12,016 bases of DNA from Deltaproteobacteria bacterium (GCA_019313725.1 JAFDAT010000061.1:1-12016), one strand, 5' to 3'; positions 1-6,310 are shown, numbered from the stretch's first letter. Notes: a model not told the origin generated them from the letters alone. Numbers and translations: made by a program.

Positions 1-114
1 CGTTATCTCCCGTCTCCTTTATTTGATGAATCCGCCATTGAGGTCAGCTTTTAATACGGAAATATATGAACCACAAAGAAACGCAGAACACAAAGGATTT
101 TTCTTGTTTTTTGC

Positions 115-144
115 TTGACGAATTCAGCCTCGTTTTATTATGTT
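115..144 (+). promoter_or_regulatory. Candidate sigma-70 promoter for the cytochrome cluster
   Basis: TTGACG at 115-120 (5 of 6 to the -35 consensus) is followed, after 18 bases, by TATGTT at 139-144 (4 of 6 to the -10 consensus) inside an AT-rich stretch. Transcription would begin near 151 and leave a leader of about 145 nt before the GTG start at 297. This is recognition by eye only; no other -35/-10 pair in the region looked better. Confidence 0.35.
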
Positions 145-222
145 AAATGATAAGAATTTGTGATGCTGACCCGTAGAACGGCAATAGTGGTCGCAGAAGA
201 TAGCATTCACACCCCAAGTCGC

Positions 223-245
223 CAGAATTTCACCCAGAATTTCAC
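223..245. repeat. Tandem 11-bp direct repeat, possible operator
   Basis: CAGAATTTCAC occurs at 223-233 and again at 235-245, a 12-base period, about 50 bases before the first cytochrome gene and downstream of the candidate promoter. Adjacent identical half-sites are typical of regulator binding sites, but no regulator is identified. The 9-mer GAATTTCAC inside it also occurs once (minus strand, 10343-10351) in the nqrD-nqrE gap. Confidence 0.35.
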
Positions 246-273
246 ATTGATCATTCGAGAAAAAATACTGATA

Positions 274-290
274 CCTTGGCACCAAGGAGG
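274..290 (+). promoter_or_regulatory. Ribosome binding site with overlapping small hairpin
   Basis: A strong Shine-Dalgarno, AAGGAGG at 284-290, sits 6 bases before the GTG at 297 and decides that start. CCTTGG (274-279) and CCAAGG (282-287) are complementary around a CA centre, so a 5-bp hairpin with a GCAC loop could cover the first four Shine-Dalgarno bases and tune translation of the whole coupled unit. The hairpin is visible in the sequence; its regulatory role is inferred. Confidence 0.5.
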
Positions 291-296
291 CCATAA

Positions 297-830
297 GTGA
301 AGTCAAGCAACTATTCTCATGTCATACGGATCGTGTTGGGTATTGTGGCCCTGGCCTTCCTGGGATTTATCGGGAAAACGGTCTTGACACCCAAATCGTT
401 CGGCACCTACGGTCATTACCGGGCCGATGCCATCGAGGAAGAGGCGAACATTGAGATTCGGCACTGGACCAACGCGCCATGTTTTTCGTGCCACGCCTAT
501 GAAGCCAATATACATTTAAACGGGCGCCACAAGACCATTTCCTGTGAGTTCTGCCATGGCCCCTATGCCGATCACATCACAAACGGCAAAAAAACGGGTA
601 CCCTCTCTGTAAAAAGGGGAGAAGAGATCAAAACCTTATGCCTGAGGTGCCACAACAGGGCCATCCAGGCCCGGCCCGAAGCGGTGATCAAAACCGTGAC
701 AATGCCCGAGCATCTTGAAAGCCAGAAAGTCAAGGTAACTCATATTTGCAACCAGTGCCATAATCAACATGCACCTCTGAAATATATTAACCGGGCCCAA
801 GAGATAGTCGGTATGCAGGAGAAGAGCTAA
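297..830 (+). CDS. Membrane-anchored tetraheme cytochrome c
   Basis: A 177-residue electron-transfer cytochrome with one N-terminal membrane segment (about residues 8-26) that should act as an uncleaved signal anchor, placing the rest in the periplasm. Four CXXCH heme-binding motifs are present: C62-H66, C83-H87, C115-H119 and C151-H155. Extra histidines (for example H79, H93, H138, H149 and H158) could supply distal ligands. The segment with GHYR (39-42) and CEFCHGP (83-89) is of the kind found in small cytochromes next to NrfCD-type quinol modules. The start is GTG with a strong ribosome binding site. The stop overlaps the next gene's ATG (TAATG), so translation is probably coupled to the ferredoxin subunit. 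Likely role: pass electrons between the Fe-S subunit and a periplasmic cytochrome, most plausibly the octaheme protein at 3035. It is not a standard NrfH/NapC by eye; the exact subfamily is uncertain. Confidence 0.85.
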   Translation: MKSSNYSHVIRIVLGIVALAFLGFIGKTVLTPKSFGTYGHYRADAIEEEANIEIRHWTNAPCFSCHAYEANIHLNGRHKTISCEFCHGPYADHITNGKKTGTLSVKRGEEIKTLCLRCHNRAIQARPEAVIKTVTMPEHLESQKVKVTHICNQCHNQHAPLKYINRAQEIVGMQEKS

Positions 831-1630
831 TGGACAGTATAAAATCCGAACTGGACAGGGATCGACGTCAATTTATTAAAAAGGTCCTGAAGGGAACTAT
901 ATCCGGCTCGCTGCTCCTGGTAATCCCGGCCGGAGCCGGTGTTTTGAAAATACCGGAACAAATCGACGGTATCCGCGGCAAGGACTGGGCCATTTCCGAA
1001 CAGAATTTTGCCTTTATTGTGGATATTACCCTTTGCATCGGCTGCGGCGCTTGCTGTGTGGCCGACAAACGCGAATTCAATGTCCCCGACGGCTATTACC
1101 GAACATGGGTAGAACGCTATCTTAAAGATGTTGACGACGAAGTCTACGTGGACTCACCCAATGGGGGGCTGGACGGCTATCAAACTCCCCGCAAGGATCT
1201 GGACAAACCGATTAGAGATACTTTTTTCGTGCCCAAACTCTGCAACATGTGTGAAGATCCCTCCTGTGTTCAGGTTTGTCCAGTGGGAGCCACTTTCCGA
1301 TCGCCGGATGGCTTTGTCCTCATCGATCAAAAACGCTGTATCGGCTGTGCTTACTGCATCCAGGGTTGTCCATACTCGGTGCGCTTCCTCAACCCGGTTA
1401 CCCACATGGCCGACAAGTGCACCTGGTGCTATCACCGCGTGCGCAAGGGACTGCTGCCGGCCTGCGTCAATGTATGTCCCACCGGGGCACGAAAATTTGG
1501 CGATTTGAATGACAAGGAGTCCGAAGTTTCCAAGATTTTGCGCGGCCACGGTGTCCTGACGGTTTTAAAAAAAGATATGGGTAATTATCCCGCGCTTTAT
1601 TATAAGGGTCTTCGAAGGGAGGTGGTCTGA
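830..1630 (+). CDS. Tat-exported NrfC-type 4x[4Fe-4S] ferredoxin subunit
   Basis: A 266-residue iron-sulfur subunit of the NrfC/HybA/DmsB family that carries electrons between an NrfD-type membrane protein and periplasmic partners. The N-terminus has a twin-arginine signal (DRRQFIKK, R12-R13, followed by a hydrophobic stretch to about residue 39), so the folded protein should be exported. Cysteine motifs: I, C69-C72-C75; II, C138-C141-C146-C150; III, C170-C173-C176-C180; IV, C197-C200-C212-C216. In motif I the position that normally holds the fourth cysteine is Asp79 (C-x2-C-x2-C-x3-D), with an additional Cys76 beside it, so one cluster may be [3Fe-4S], Asp-ligated, or use Cys76. The start ATG overlaps the preceding stop (TAATG), and the stop overlaps the next start (TGATG). 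The order tetraheme-NrfC-NrfD indicates a quinol-linked electron-transfer module. No molybdopterin subunit is nearby. Confidence 0.9.
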   Translation: MDSIKSELDRDRRQFIKKVLKGTISGSLLLVIPAGAGVLKIPEQIDGIRGKDWAISEQNFAFIVDITLCIGCGACCVADKREFNVPDGYYRTWVERYLKDVDDEVYVDSPNGGLDGYQTPRKDLDKPIRDTFFVPKLCNMCEDPSCVQVCPVGATFRSPDGFVLIDQKRCIGCAYCIQGCPYSVRFLNPVTHMADKCTWCYHRVRKGLLPACVNVCPTGARKFGDLNDKESEVSKILRGHGVLTVLKKDMGNYPALYYKGLRREVV

Positions 1631-2793
1631 TGGATGCAGCCAACTTTGTATTTCCCAATGATCTGCATGTACACTGGAGCATGATGATCGCACTTTATCC
1701 CTATATTACCGGGATCGTGGCAGGGGCCTTCATCGTCTCTTCTCTGTACCACGTATTCAAAGTCGAAGCTTTAAAACCGATTTCACGCTTTTCGCTGCTG
1801 TTCGCCTTAGCTTTCCTGGCCTTTGCCACCTTACCGCTGCTTATGCACCTTGGCCGTCCGGAAAGAAACTTCAACATTATGCTTACACCCAACCCCTCTT
1901 CGGCCATGGCCGGGTTCGGCTATATTTATACCCTGTACGGCATTGTTTTGCTGCTTGAAATCCTGTTTATTTACCGCCCTACCCTGGTGAGGCTCAAAGA
2001 ACAAACCAAGGGGCTCATGAAACTCCTCTATACCGTACTGACGTTTGGCAGCGATAATCTTTCGCCCAAATCCCGGGAATTGGACCATAAAATCATCAAA
2101 TTTCTGGCGGCTATCGGCATTCCCATGGCATGCGTGCTGCACGGCTATGTGGGCTTCATTTTCGGGGGCGTTAAGGCAAACCCCATCTGGGCCACACCAC
2201 TTATGCCGGTTATTTTCCTGCTGTCCGCCTGCGTTTCAGGTATTGCCGGTATAATTTTCGTCTACAGTTTTATCAAAAAAGTCAGCAAACAACCTGTTGA
2301 TATGGCCTGTCTGCGAACCTGTACCAATTATCTGGCGGGATTTTTCATCATCGATTTTTCCTTTGAGATGCTGGAAGTCTTTTCCCATTCTTATCTGCGG
2401 ACCTGGTACCATCACTCGGTGGAAGGGCTGCTGTGGGGGCCTCTTTTTAATTCCTTCTGGGTCTGGCAGGTTGGTATGCTATCCGTCATCCCGGTGTTTT
2501 TGTTTGGCTGGCTGTGCCTGACCAAAGTCAAGGACTCCATATACCGCATTATAGCCCCTTTGGTGGGTTTGCTACTGTTGATACAAGTGATGTTCATGCG
2601 CTGGAATGTTGTCATCGGTGGCCAGTTAATGTCCAAAAGTCATCGGGGCTTTACCGAATTTCATCCGGAATGGTTCGACCGGGAAGGTATCATTGCTGTG
2701 TTGGTTTTGATATCGCTGCCGTTGATTCTGTTGTTCATCCTCAGCAAGATCTTTCCTTTTTGGTTGGAAGATGAAAAGGAATCTACCGGGTAA
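1630..2793 (+). CDS. NrfD/PsrC-family quinone-interacting membrane protein
   Basis: A 387-residue polytopic membrane protein, by hydropathy about nine or ten helices spread over the whole length, with short loops. The size and the early HWSMMIALYPYITG segment (residues 15-28), followed by a helix-loop carrying HLGRPER (73-79), match the NrfD/PsrC/HybB/DsrP superfamily, which exchanges electrons between menaquinol and an NrfC-type ferredoxin. The HLGRP signature after the second helix is characteristic of the family. The ATG overlaps the ferredoxin stop codon (TGATG), indicating translational coupling and a stable complex. The C-terminus is charged and probably cytoplasmic. Whether the complex oxidises quinol (expected if the octaheme partner is a reductase) or reduces quinone cannot be read from sequence. 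NrfD-type proteins bind no heme, so electrons would pass straight to the Fe-S subunit. Confidence 0.88.
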   Translation: MDAANFVFPNDLHVHWSMMIALYPYITGIVAGAFIVSSLYHVFKVEALKPISRFSLLFALAFLAFATLPLLMHLGRPERNFNIMLTPNPSSAMAGFGYIYTLYGIVLLLEILFIYRPTLVRLKEQTKGLMKLLYTVLTFGSDNLSPKSRELDHKIIKFLAAIGIPMACVLHGYVGFIFGGVKANPIWATPLMPVIFLLSACVSGIAGIIFVYSFIKKVSKQPVDMACLRTCTNYLAGFFIIDFSFEMLEVFSHSYLRTWYHHSVEGLLWGPLFNSFWVWQVGMLSVIPVFLFGWLCLTKVKDSIYRIIAPLVGLLLLIQVMFMRWNVVIGGQLMSKSHRGFTEFHPEWFDREGIIAVLVLISLPLILLFILSKIFPFWLEDEKESTG

Positions 2794-3034
2794 GATTGAA
2801 TGCAGACGATTGAACATTGGACGAATCCAATCATTTTTTAAACGGATAATTGTTAAACAGTAAGTCGTTTATTATCGCGCAAAATTAGAAAGGAGGTGGT
2901 TGAGAACAAGCGTTTGACCGGATCTGTTTCAAAGAGGCTAAGTTTACGGATGGTTTGATACTTATGAATAACAGCATACCGGCTGCTAAGCCTTAAAAAT
3001 TTACCGTGTCAAAAAACTGTAAGGAGGAAATACG
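2794..3034 (+). other. Intergenic region between NrfD-like gene and octaheme cytochrome
   Basis: No gene is supported here. It holds a terminator-like hairpin (2816-2839), then a perfect but apparently unused Shine-Dalgarno-like AAAGGAGGTGG around 2889-2899. The only nearby start (TTG at 2900) opens a five-codon frame and is too close to be well placed. A short inverted repeat GGCT/AGCC lies near 2984. The octaheme gene's own AAGGAGG is at 3021-3027. No convincing -35/-10 pair was found, although AT-rich TATTAT occurs at 2870-2875. Confidence 0.5.
2816..2839 (+). terminator. Weak rho-independent terminator after the NrfD-like gene
   Basis: ATTGGA (2816-2821) and TCCAAT (2826-2831) form a perfect 6-bp stem with a CGAA tetraloop, followed two bases later by six T residues (2834-2839). 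The stem is short and AT-rich, so read-through is likely. It lies 23 bases after the stop codon. If active, it would lower octaheme cytochrome expression from the upstream promoter or separate the two transcripts. Confidence 0.5.
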
Positions 3035-4624
3035 ATGTATTTAATTCGATCGGCATTCATTGTGCTTATCTTGGGAATTTTTGCATCCGGGACTGCTTTC
3101 GCGACGACCCAGGCATCTTTTGATGTGAAAAATCCTAAGAACCATGAAATAAACAAAAAGTGCATCATGTGCCATTTAAAAGAGAACAAGTCTCTGGTAC
3201 TACAGTGGGAGAATTCGCCCCATGCGGCCGCTAAAGAAGGCCAGATCGCCTGTTACACCTGCCATGCGGCGGAAAAAGACGACGAGTTGGGCTACATGCA
3301 CGAAGGCGCGTTCATCAAAACCATTTTGTCACCCAACGACTGCGGGAAATGCCATGAGCCCGAGGCCAAGCAAATGGCACCGTCCCATCACGCCACAGCT
3401 GGTGAGATCATGGCCTCTCTGGACAACATGCTGGCCGAGGTGGTCGGCGGTATGCCCACCAACAAGGCCAATATGGCCAGCGGTTGCTGGCAGTGCCACG
3501 GGTCGGTGCTTACGCTCAAACGCGACAAGGATGGTAAGGTTCTGCGCAGCAAAACCGATGCGCCCCAACTGGACCACAACACTTGGCCCAACACCGGCAT
3601 CGGCCGCATCAATCCGGATGGTTCCAAAGGCGTATGTATTGCCTGTCATTCAAAGCACTCCTTCAGAGCCAGTGTGGCCCGGCAGCCTGAAAACTGCGGC
3701 AAGTGCCACCTGGGACCCGACCATCCTCAAAAGGAAATCTATGAAGAGTCCAAACACGGTATTGCCTTTTACTCCGCTCAGTTAGGAGGAGGCAGCAATG
3801 CCATGAATATTATGAAAGACGGCAAGTGGGTCTTGGGTGATGATTATTATACCGCTCCTACCTGCTCCACCTGTCACATGGGCTCTTTCATAAAAGTAAA
3901 CGGTTCGGTGGCTGCCAACAGCCACAACGTAGGCGACCGCATCTCCTGGAACCTGCGGGCGCCGGTATCAAGTAAGTTGAACCGGGTAACCTTCACCGAT
4001 GGTACGGTCACCGACATCACCGGCGAAATGCCGCCGCGTCCCGGCCAGAAGGCCAAGTACAAAACCTATGTCAGAGAGGGAAACAAACTGAAAAAGGTTG
4101 TCGCGGAAAAAACCATCGACACTGTGATTACCTGGAAGCAGCGCCGCAATAGCATGCAGGAAATGTGCAAATCTTGCCATGGCATCAATCAGATCCATGA
4201 TTTTTACAAGCAGTTTGATGATCTAGTCAATTTGTACAACGACAAATTTGCCAAACCCGGCAAAAAACTTGTCGGCATGCTAAAAAAAGACGGTATCTGG
4301 GAAAATACCGGTTTTCAGCATAAAATCGGGTATACCTGGTTTGAGATCTGGCATCATGAAGGGCGTCGGGCTAGAATGGCGGTGGCTATGAATGCCCCGG
4401 ACTATACGCACTGGCACGGCATGTACGAAATTTCCCGCAATTTTTATCAGGAATTTTTACCCGAAGTGCAGGAGTTGGCAGATCATGCCGGTCAGGGTGA
4501 AAAATACAAAAAGGTTATCCAGGAACTCCTGGACCGACCTGAAAACCTGTGGATTCGTACCGGCGGCAGTGCGGAAACCATGAAACTCATCGAGGAAGAG
4601 CAGAAACTGCGATATGATCAGTAA
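3035..4624 (+). CDS. Octaheme c-type cytochrome, hydroxylamine oxidoreductase (HAO) family
   Basis: A 529-residue periplasmic octaheme cytochrome. A cleavable signal peptide (residues 1-23, cleavage likely after AFA) precedes eight CXXCH motifs: C43, C73, C103, C151, C201, C221, C277 and C378 (first cysteines). The segments TGIGRINPDGSKG (187-199) and CGKCHLGPDHPQKEIY (221-236) match HAO-family landmarks. The length is near the roughly 550-570 of nitrifier HAO, and there is no C-terminal membrane anchor. Family members either oxidise hydroxylamine or hydrazine, where a tyrosine is cross-linked to the P460 heme, or act reductively on hydroxylamine or nitrite when that cross-link is absent. Tyrosines in DYTHWHGMYE (456-465) are candidates, but I could not align them with certainty. 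A strong AAGGAGG lies 7 bases before the ATG. The NrfCD-like unit just upstream suggests quinol-driven reduction; substrate and direction are inferred. Confidence 0.88.
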   Translation: MYLIRSAFIVLILGIFASGTAFATTQASFDVKNPKNHEINKKCIMCHLKENKSLVLQWENSPHAAAKEGQIACYTCHAAEKDDELGYMHEGAFIKTILSPNDCGKCHEPEAKQMAPSHHATAGEIMASLDNMLAEVVGGMPTNKANMASGCWQCHGSVLTLKRDKDGKVLRSKTDAPQLDHNTWPNTGIGRINPDGSKGVCIACHSKHSFRASVARQPENCGKCHLGPDHPQKEIYEESKHGIAFYSAQLGGGSNAMNIMKDGKWVLGDDYYTAPTCSTCHMGSFIKVNGSVAANSHNVGDRISWNLRAPVSSKLNRVTFTDGTVTDITGEMPPRPGQKAKYKTYVREGNKLKKVVAEKTIDTVITWKQRRNSMQEMCKSCHGINQIHDFYKQFDDLVNLYNDKFAKPGKKLVGMLKKDGIWENTGFQHKIGYTWFEIWHHEGRRARMAVAMNAPDYTHWHGMYEISRNFYQEFLPEVQELADHAGQGEKYKKVIQELLDRPENLWIRTGGSAETMKLIEEEQKLRYDQ

Positions 4625-4671
4625 CCGTATACATTGCGGCTGCTTTTCATTGCTGTAAGTACAACAATCAA

Positions 4672-4708
4672 ATCCGGTAGGGGTGGTTAACAATTGCCCC
4701 TGCCGGAT
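4672..4708 (+). terminator. Long stem-loop, probable terminator of the octaheme gene
   Basis: ATCCGGTAGGGG (4672-4683) pairs with CCCCTGCCGGAT (4697-4708) over 12 positions with a single T-G wobble, leaving a 13-base loop. It starts 48 bases after the stop codon. The GC-rich stem is strong, but only a short GTTT follows rather than a full T tract, so it may act as a 3' end stabiliser as well as, or instead of, a classic intrinsic terminator. Confidence 0.55.
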
Positions 4709-4755
4709 GTTTAACAGGCGCGTTCTATCATCCTACCCCCCCACAAAATACCTTT

Positions 4756-4768
4756 ACGTGAACCACGT
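4756..4768. promoter_or_regulatory. Perfect 13-bp palindrome, candidate operator
   Basis: ACGTG (4756-4760) and CACGT (4764-4768) are perfectly inverted around AAC. It sits 16 bases before TATATT (4784-4789), a 5-of-6 match to a -10 box with no recognisable -35, and 78 bases before the exported-protein gene. The position would suit an activator replacing the -35 contact. No binding protein can be named. Confidence 0.35.
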
Positions 4769-4783
4769 TTGGGATATCGAATG

Positions 4784-4789
4784 TATATT
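4784..4789 (+). promoter_or_regulatory. Candidate -10 element for the exported-protein gene
   Basis: TATATT differs from TATAAT at one base and is preceded directly by TG. No -35 match lies 16-18 bases upstream. Transcription would start near 4796, giving a leader of about 50 nt. Support is limited to this single element and its proximity to the palindrome at 4756-4768. Confidence 0.25.
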
Positions 4790-4845
4790 TTAAAGATTCC
4801 TTTTTTTGTCTCCAGGTCGTCCGAGGTTGGGCGTTATAAACCGAA

Positions 4846-5430
4846 ATGAAAATCTTATCAGCAATTATCGTTGCCGTCATACTGTCGGCCGGAGCTGTCT
4901 GCTCTTCGCAGGGAGATAATATTGTTGATCTATTTGCCCGTGTTGAAAAACTGAACATATATCGCAATGATTACACGCTGAGTAAAGTGCTGACGGAGAA
5001 ACAAAAGAAAACAGCGCAGCGCAACGCCATGGAAAAGCCTAGTCCTGGAACGTACAAATTCAAAGACAACGATCTTTACGTGGTGGCCGACAAGATCACG
5101 GACAGAGTACTCATTTTATACGAACGCTACGAATCGGTTTCTAAACAGAAGGTTCGCGAGTTGGTTGGTACGCTGTTTTTTGATTTCGGAGATCCAACGG
5201 TCATAGCTCACGACAAGACCATCTACTGGGTTTTCGATGAGAACGGTAAAATTTCAGAGGAGCGATACCGCGACGCTAAAGAAAAAGGGGAACCACTGAA
5301 AACCCTCGCAACCGTAAAACTCGACAGCAGCCTGGAGATTCTGAAAAAAGGTGGAGAAGAAGCCGCAGGCACCGTGTACTACGTCTTATCCTCACCGCCA
5401 GTGCTCAAAATTTTCAGTGAGACTAGGTAA
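4846..5430 (+). CDS. Exported protein of unknown function
   Basis: A 194-residue protein that I do not recognise. Residues 1-19 form a signal peptide: basic start MK, hydrophobic ILSAIIVAVILSAGAV, then Cys19. The cysteine is preceded by Gly-Ala-Val, which is not a proper lipobox because Val at -1 is disallowed, so a secreted rather than lipid-anchored protein is more likely. The mature part is hydrophilic and lysine/glutamate-rich, without further cysteines, heme motifs or membrane segments. The pattern YVVADKITDRVLILYERYE, then GTLFFDFGDPT and TIYWVFDENGK, alternates hydrophobic and charged residues as in a small mainly beta periplasmic domain. The ATG has no clear Shine-Dalgarno; the nearest is GAGG about 20 bases upstream. 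It follows the octaheme gene on the same strand but is separated by a strong hairpin and 221 bases, so co-function with the cytochromes is only possible. Confidence 0.65.
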   Translation: MKILSAIIVAVILSAGAVCSSQGDNIVDLFARVEKLNIYRNDYTLSKVLTEKQKKTAQRNAMEKPSPGTYKFKDNDLYVVADKITDRVLILYERYESVSKQKVRELVGTLFFDFGDPTVIAHDKTIYWVFDENGKISEERYRDAKEKGEPLKTLATVKLDSSLEILKKGGEEAAGTVYYVLSSPPVLKIFSETR

Positions 5431-5437
5431 CCACCGG

Positions 5438-5466
5438 ACCCCAACGTTGCAACTATGGGGTTTATA
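5438..5466 (+). terminator. Possible terminator between convergent genes
   Basis: ACCCCA (5438-5443) and TGGGGT (5456-5461) form a 6-bp stem around a 12-base loop that is itself partly self-complementary (GTTGCAAC), followed by TTTATA. It lies 7 bases after the stop of the exported-protein gene, in the 65-base space before the end of the convergent sfsA. It fits best as a weak terminator for the plus-strand gene. Confidence 0.4.
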
Positions 5467-5495
5467 CCGGTTGTCATAAATCTGTTCCGATACAA

Positions 5496-6227
5496 TCAAA
5501 GCGTGTAGGGAATCTTGTGATTCAAGCAAATGGCTGCTAAATCGATCCGCACGTCATAGACCAGGATTTCCACCCCGTTACCGCGCGCCCTTCTCAGTTC
5601 TTCGCCATAGGCCGGGTCGATAGCATCTGCCGGGACGAAGCGGTCCGCATCCATCCGCTGGATCAGAAAAAACATGACCCCCCGGTTGCCCTCTTTTACC
5701 AGCCGCTGGAGTTCGCGCAGATGTTTACGCCCCCTGGTGGTGACGGCATCCGGAAACCTGGCCACCCGGTCCTCCACCAGCGTACAGTTTTTCACCTCAA
5801 CGAAACAGTTGACCCCGTTCGTTTTTTCCAGCATAAGATCGAGCCGCGACCCCTCACTGGTTTTTACCTCGGCAATCACCCGGTCATAGCCTTTTAACGC
5901 CGCGACCAGGTTGTTTTCGACAGCCATTTTTACCAGCCGGTTGGGGACCAGAGTGTTGACGCCCACCAGTGAATCCGGCATATCGATAATCTCCCAGGTA
6001 TATTTTAACTTGCGTTTGGGGTTGTCGTGGTAGGAGAGATAGACCGGCCGACCGGGTTCCGCGCAGGCTTTCATAGTCCCCGAATTGGGGCAGTGTGCCG
6101 TCACCAGGCTCCCGTCGTCCAGACGCACGTCCGCCAGAAACCGTTTGTAGCGTTGCACCAGCGTGCCCCGGAACAGTTCGGGCCAGGATAACCCGTAAAA
6201 TTTTGCTGATTTCTCTTCACTCTTCAT
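5496..6227 (-). CDS. sfsA: SfsA family protein (sugar fermentation stimulation)
   Basis: A 243-residue protein close to the family's usual 230-240. Family landmarks are visible: an N-terminal OB-like part with RYKRFLADVRL (26-36), HCPNSGTM (45-52), then a longer nuclease-like C-terminal part containing AEVKTSEGSRLDLML and CFVEVKNCTL, with acidic residues and lysines in the D-(D/E)-x-K style of PD-(D/E)XK folds, and FFLIQRMD. E. coli SfsA was described as a DNA-binding protein that raises maltose-gene expression; the conserved nuclease-like residues suggest a nucleic-acid processing role, but the biochemical function is not settled. AGGAAG lies 5 bases before the ATG. The gene is divergent from the sigma-54 regulator (83 bases between starts) and convergent with the exported-protein gene, so it is probably monocistronic. 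Confidence 0.92.
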   Translation of the reverse strand: MKSEEKSAKFYGLSWPELFRGTLVQRYKRFLADVRLDDGSLVTAHCPNSGTMKACAEPGRPVYLSYHDNPKRKLKYTWEIIDMPDSLVGVNTLVPNRLVKMAVENNLVAALKGYDRVIAEVKTSEGSRLDLMLEKTNGVNCFVEVKNCTLVEDRVARFPDAVTTRGRKHLRELQRLVKEGNRGVMFFLIQRMDADRFVPADAIDPAYGEELRRARGNGVEILVYDVRIDLAAICLNHKIPYTL

Positions 6228-6310
6228 CGTAACTTCCTATACATTAGAAACAGTCAGCCGCTCTTCAGGACAGGATTCCTACTCTAAAGCATGAAAAAAA
6301 ACAACCATCC

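Larger units (their letters stand above)
1..296. other. Upstream non-coding region of the cytochrome cluster
   Basis: No convincing gene lies here. The only sizeable reading frame (60 codons, minus strand, 124-306) has no family resemblance and overlaps the start of the cytochrome gene. The stretch around 71-98 is a purine-rich run built from loosely repeated CACAAAG / CGCAGAA units, a style of low-complexity intergenic sequence. The rest holds a possible sigma-70 promoter (115-144), an 11-bp direct repeat (223-245) and a hairpin over the ribosome binding site (274-290), each listed separately. Confidence 0.6.
4625..4845. other. Intergenic region after the octaheme cytochrome
   Basis: No gene is supported. 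The stretch contains a long hairpin (4672-4708) that probably ends the cytochrome transcript, a run of seven C at 4735-4741, a perfect 13-bp palindrome (4756-4768) and an AT-rich -10-like element (4784-4789) before the next gene. A T-rich tract lies at about 4799-4807. The base composition is more AT-rich than that of the flanking genes. Confidence 0.5.

Noticed and set aside
124..306. 60-codon minus-strand reading frame in the upstream region
   Set aside because: No family resemblance; it runs across the promoter/repeat region and into the cytochrome start, and its composition looks non-coding.
2898..2911. GG-N10-GC spacing resembling a sigma-54 promoter before the octaheme gene
   Set aside because: Only the two dinucleotides match; the rest of TGGCAC-N5-TTGC is missing, and the spot overlaps a purine-rich Shine-Dalgarno-like tract.
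3222..3785. 187-codon plus-strand frame inside the octaheme gene
   Set aside because: It is a +1 shadow of the cytochrome; the real frame holds all eight heme motifs.
3035..4624. Octaheme protein as NrfA, OTR or ONR nitrite reductase
   Set aside because: There are eight CXXCH motifs and no CXXCK, the length is about 530 residues, and the GIGRINPDG and GPDHPQKE segments are HAO-like.
4846..4905. Lipoprotein signal in the exported unknown protein
   Set aside because: Cys19 is preceded by Gly-Ala-Val; Val at -1 does not fit the lipobox, so an ordinary signal peptide is preferred.
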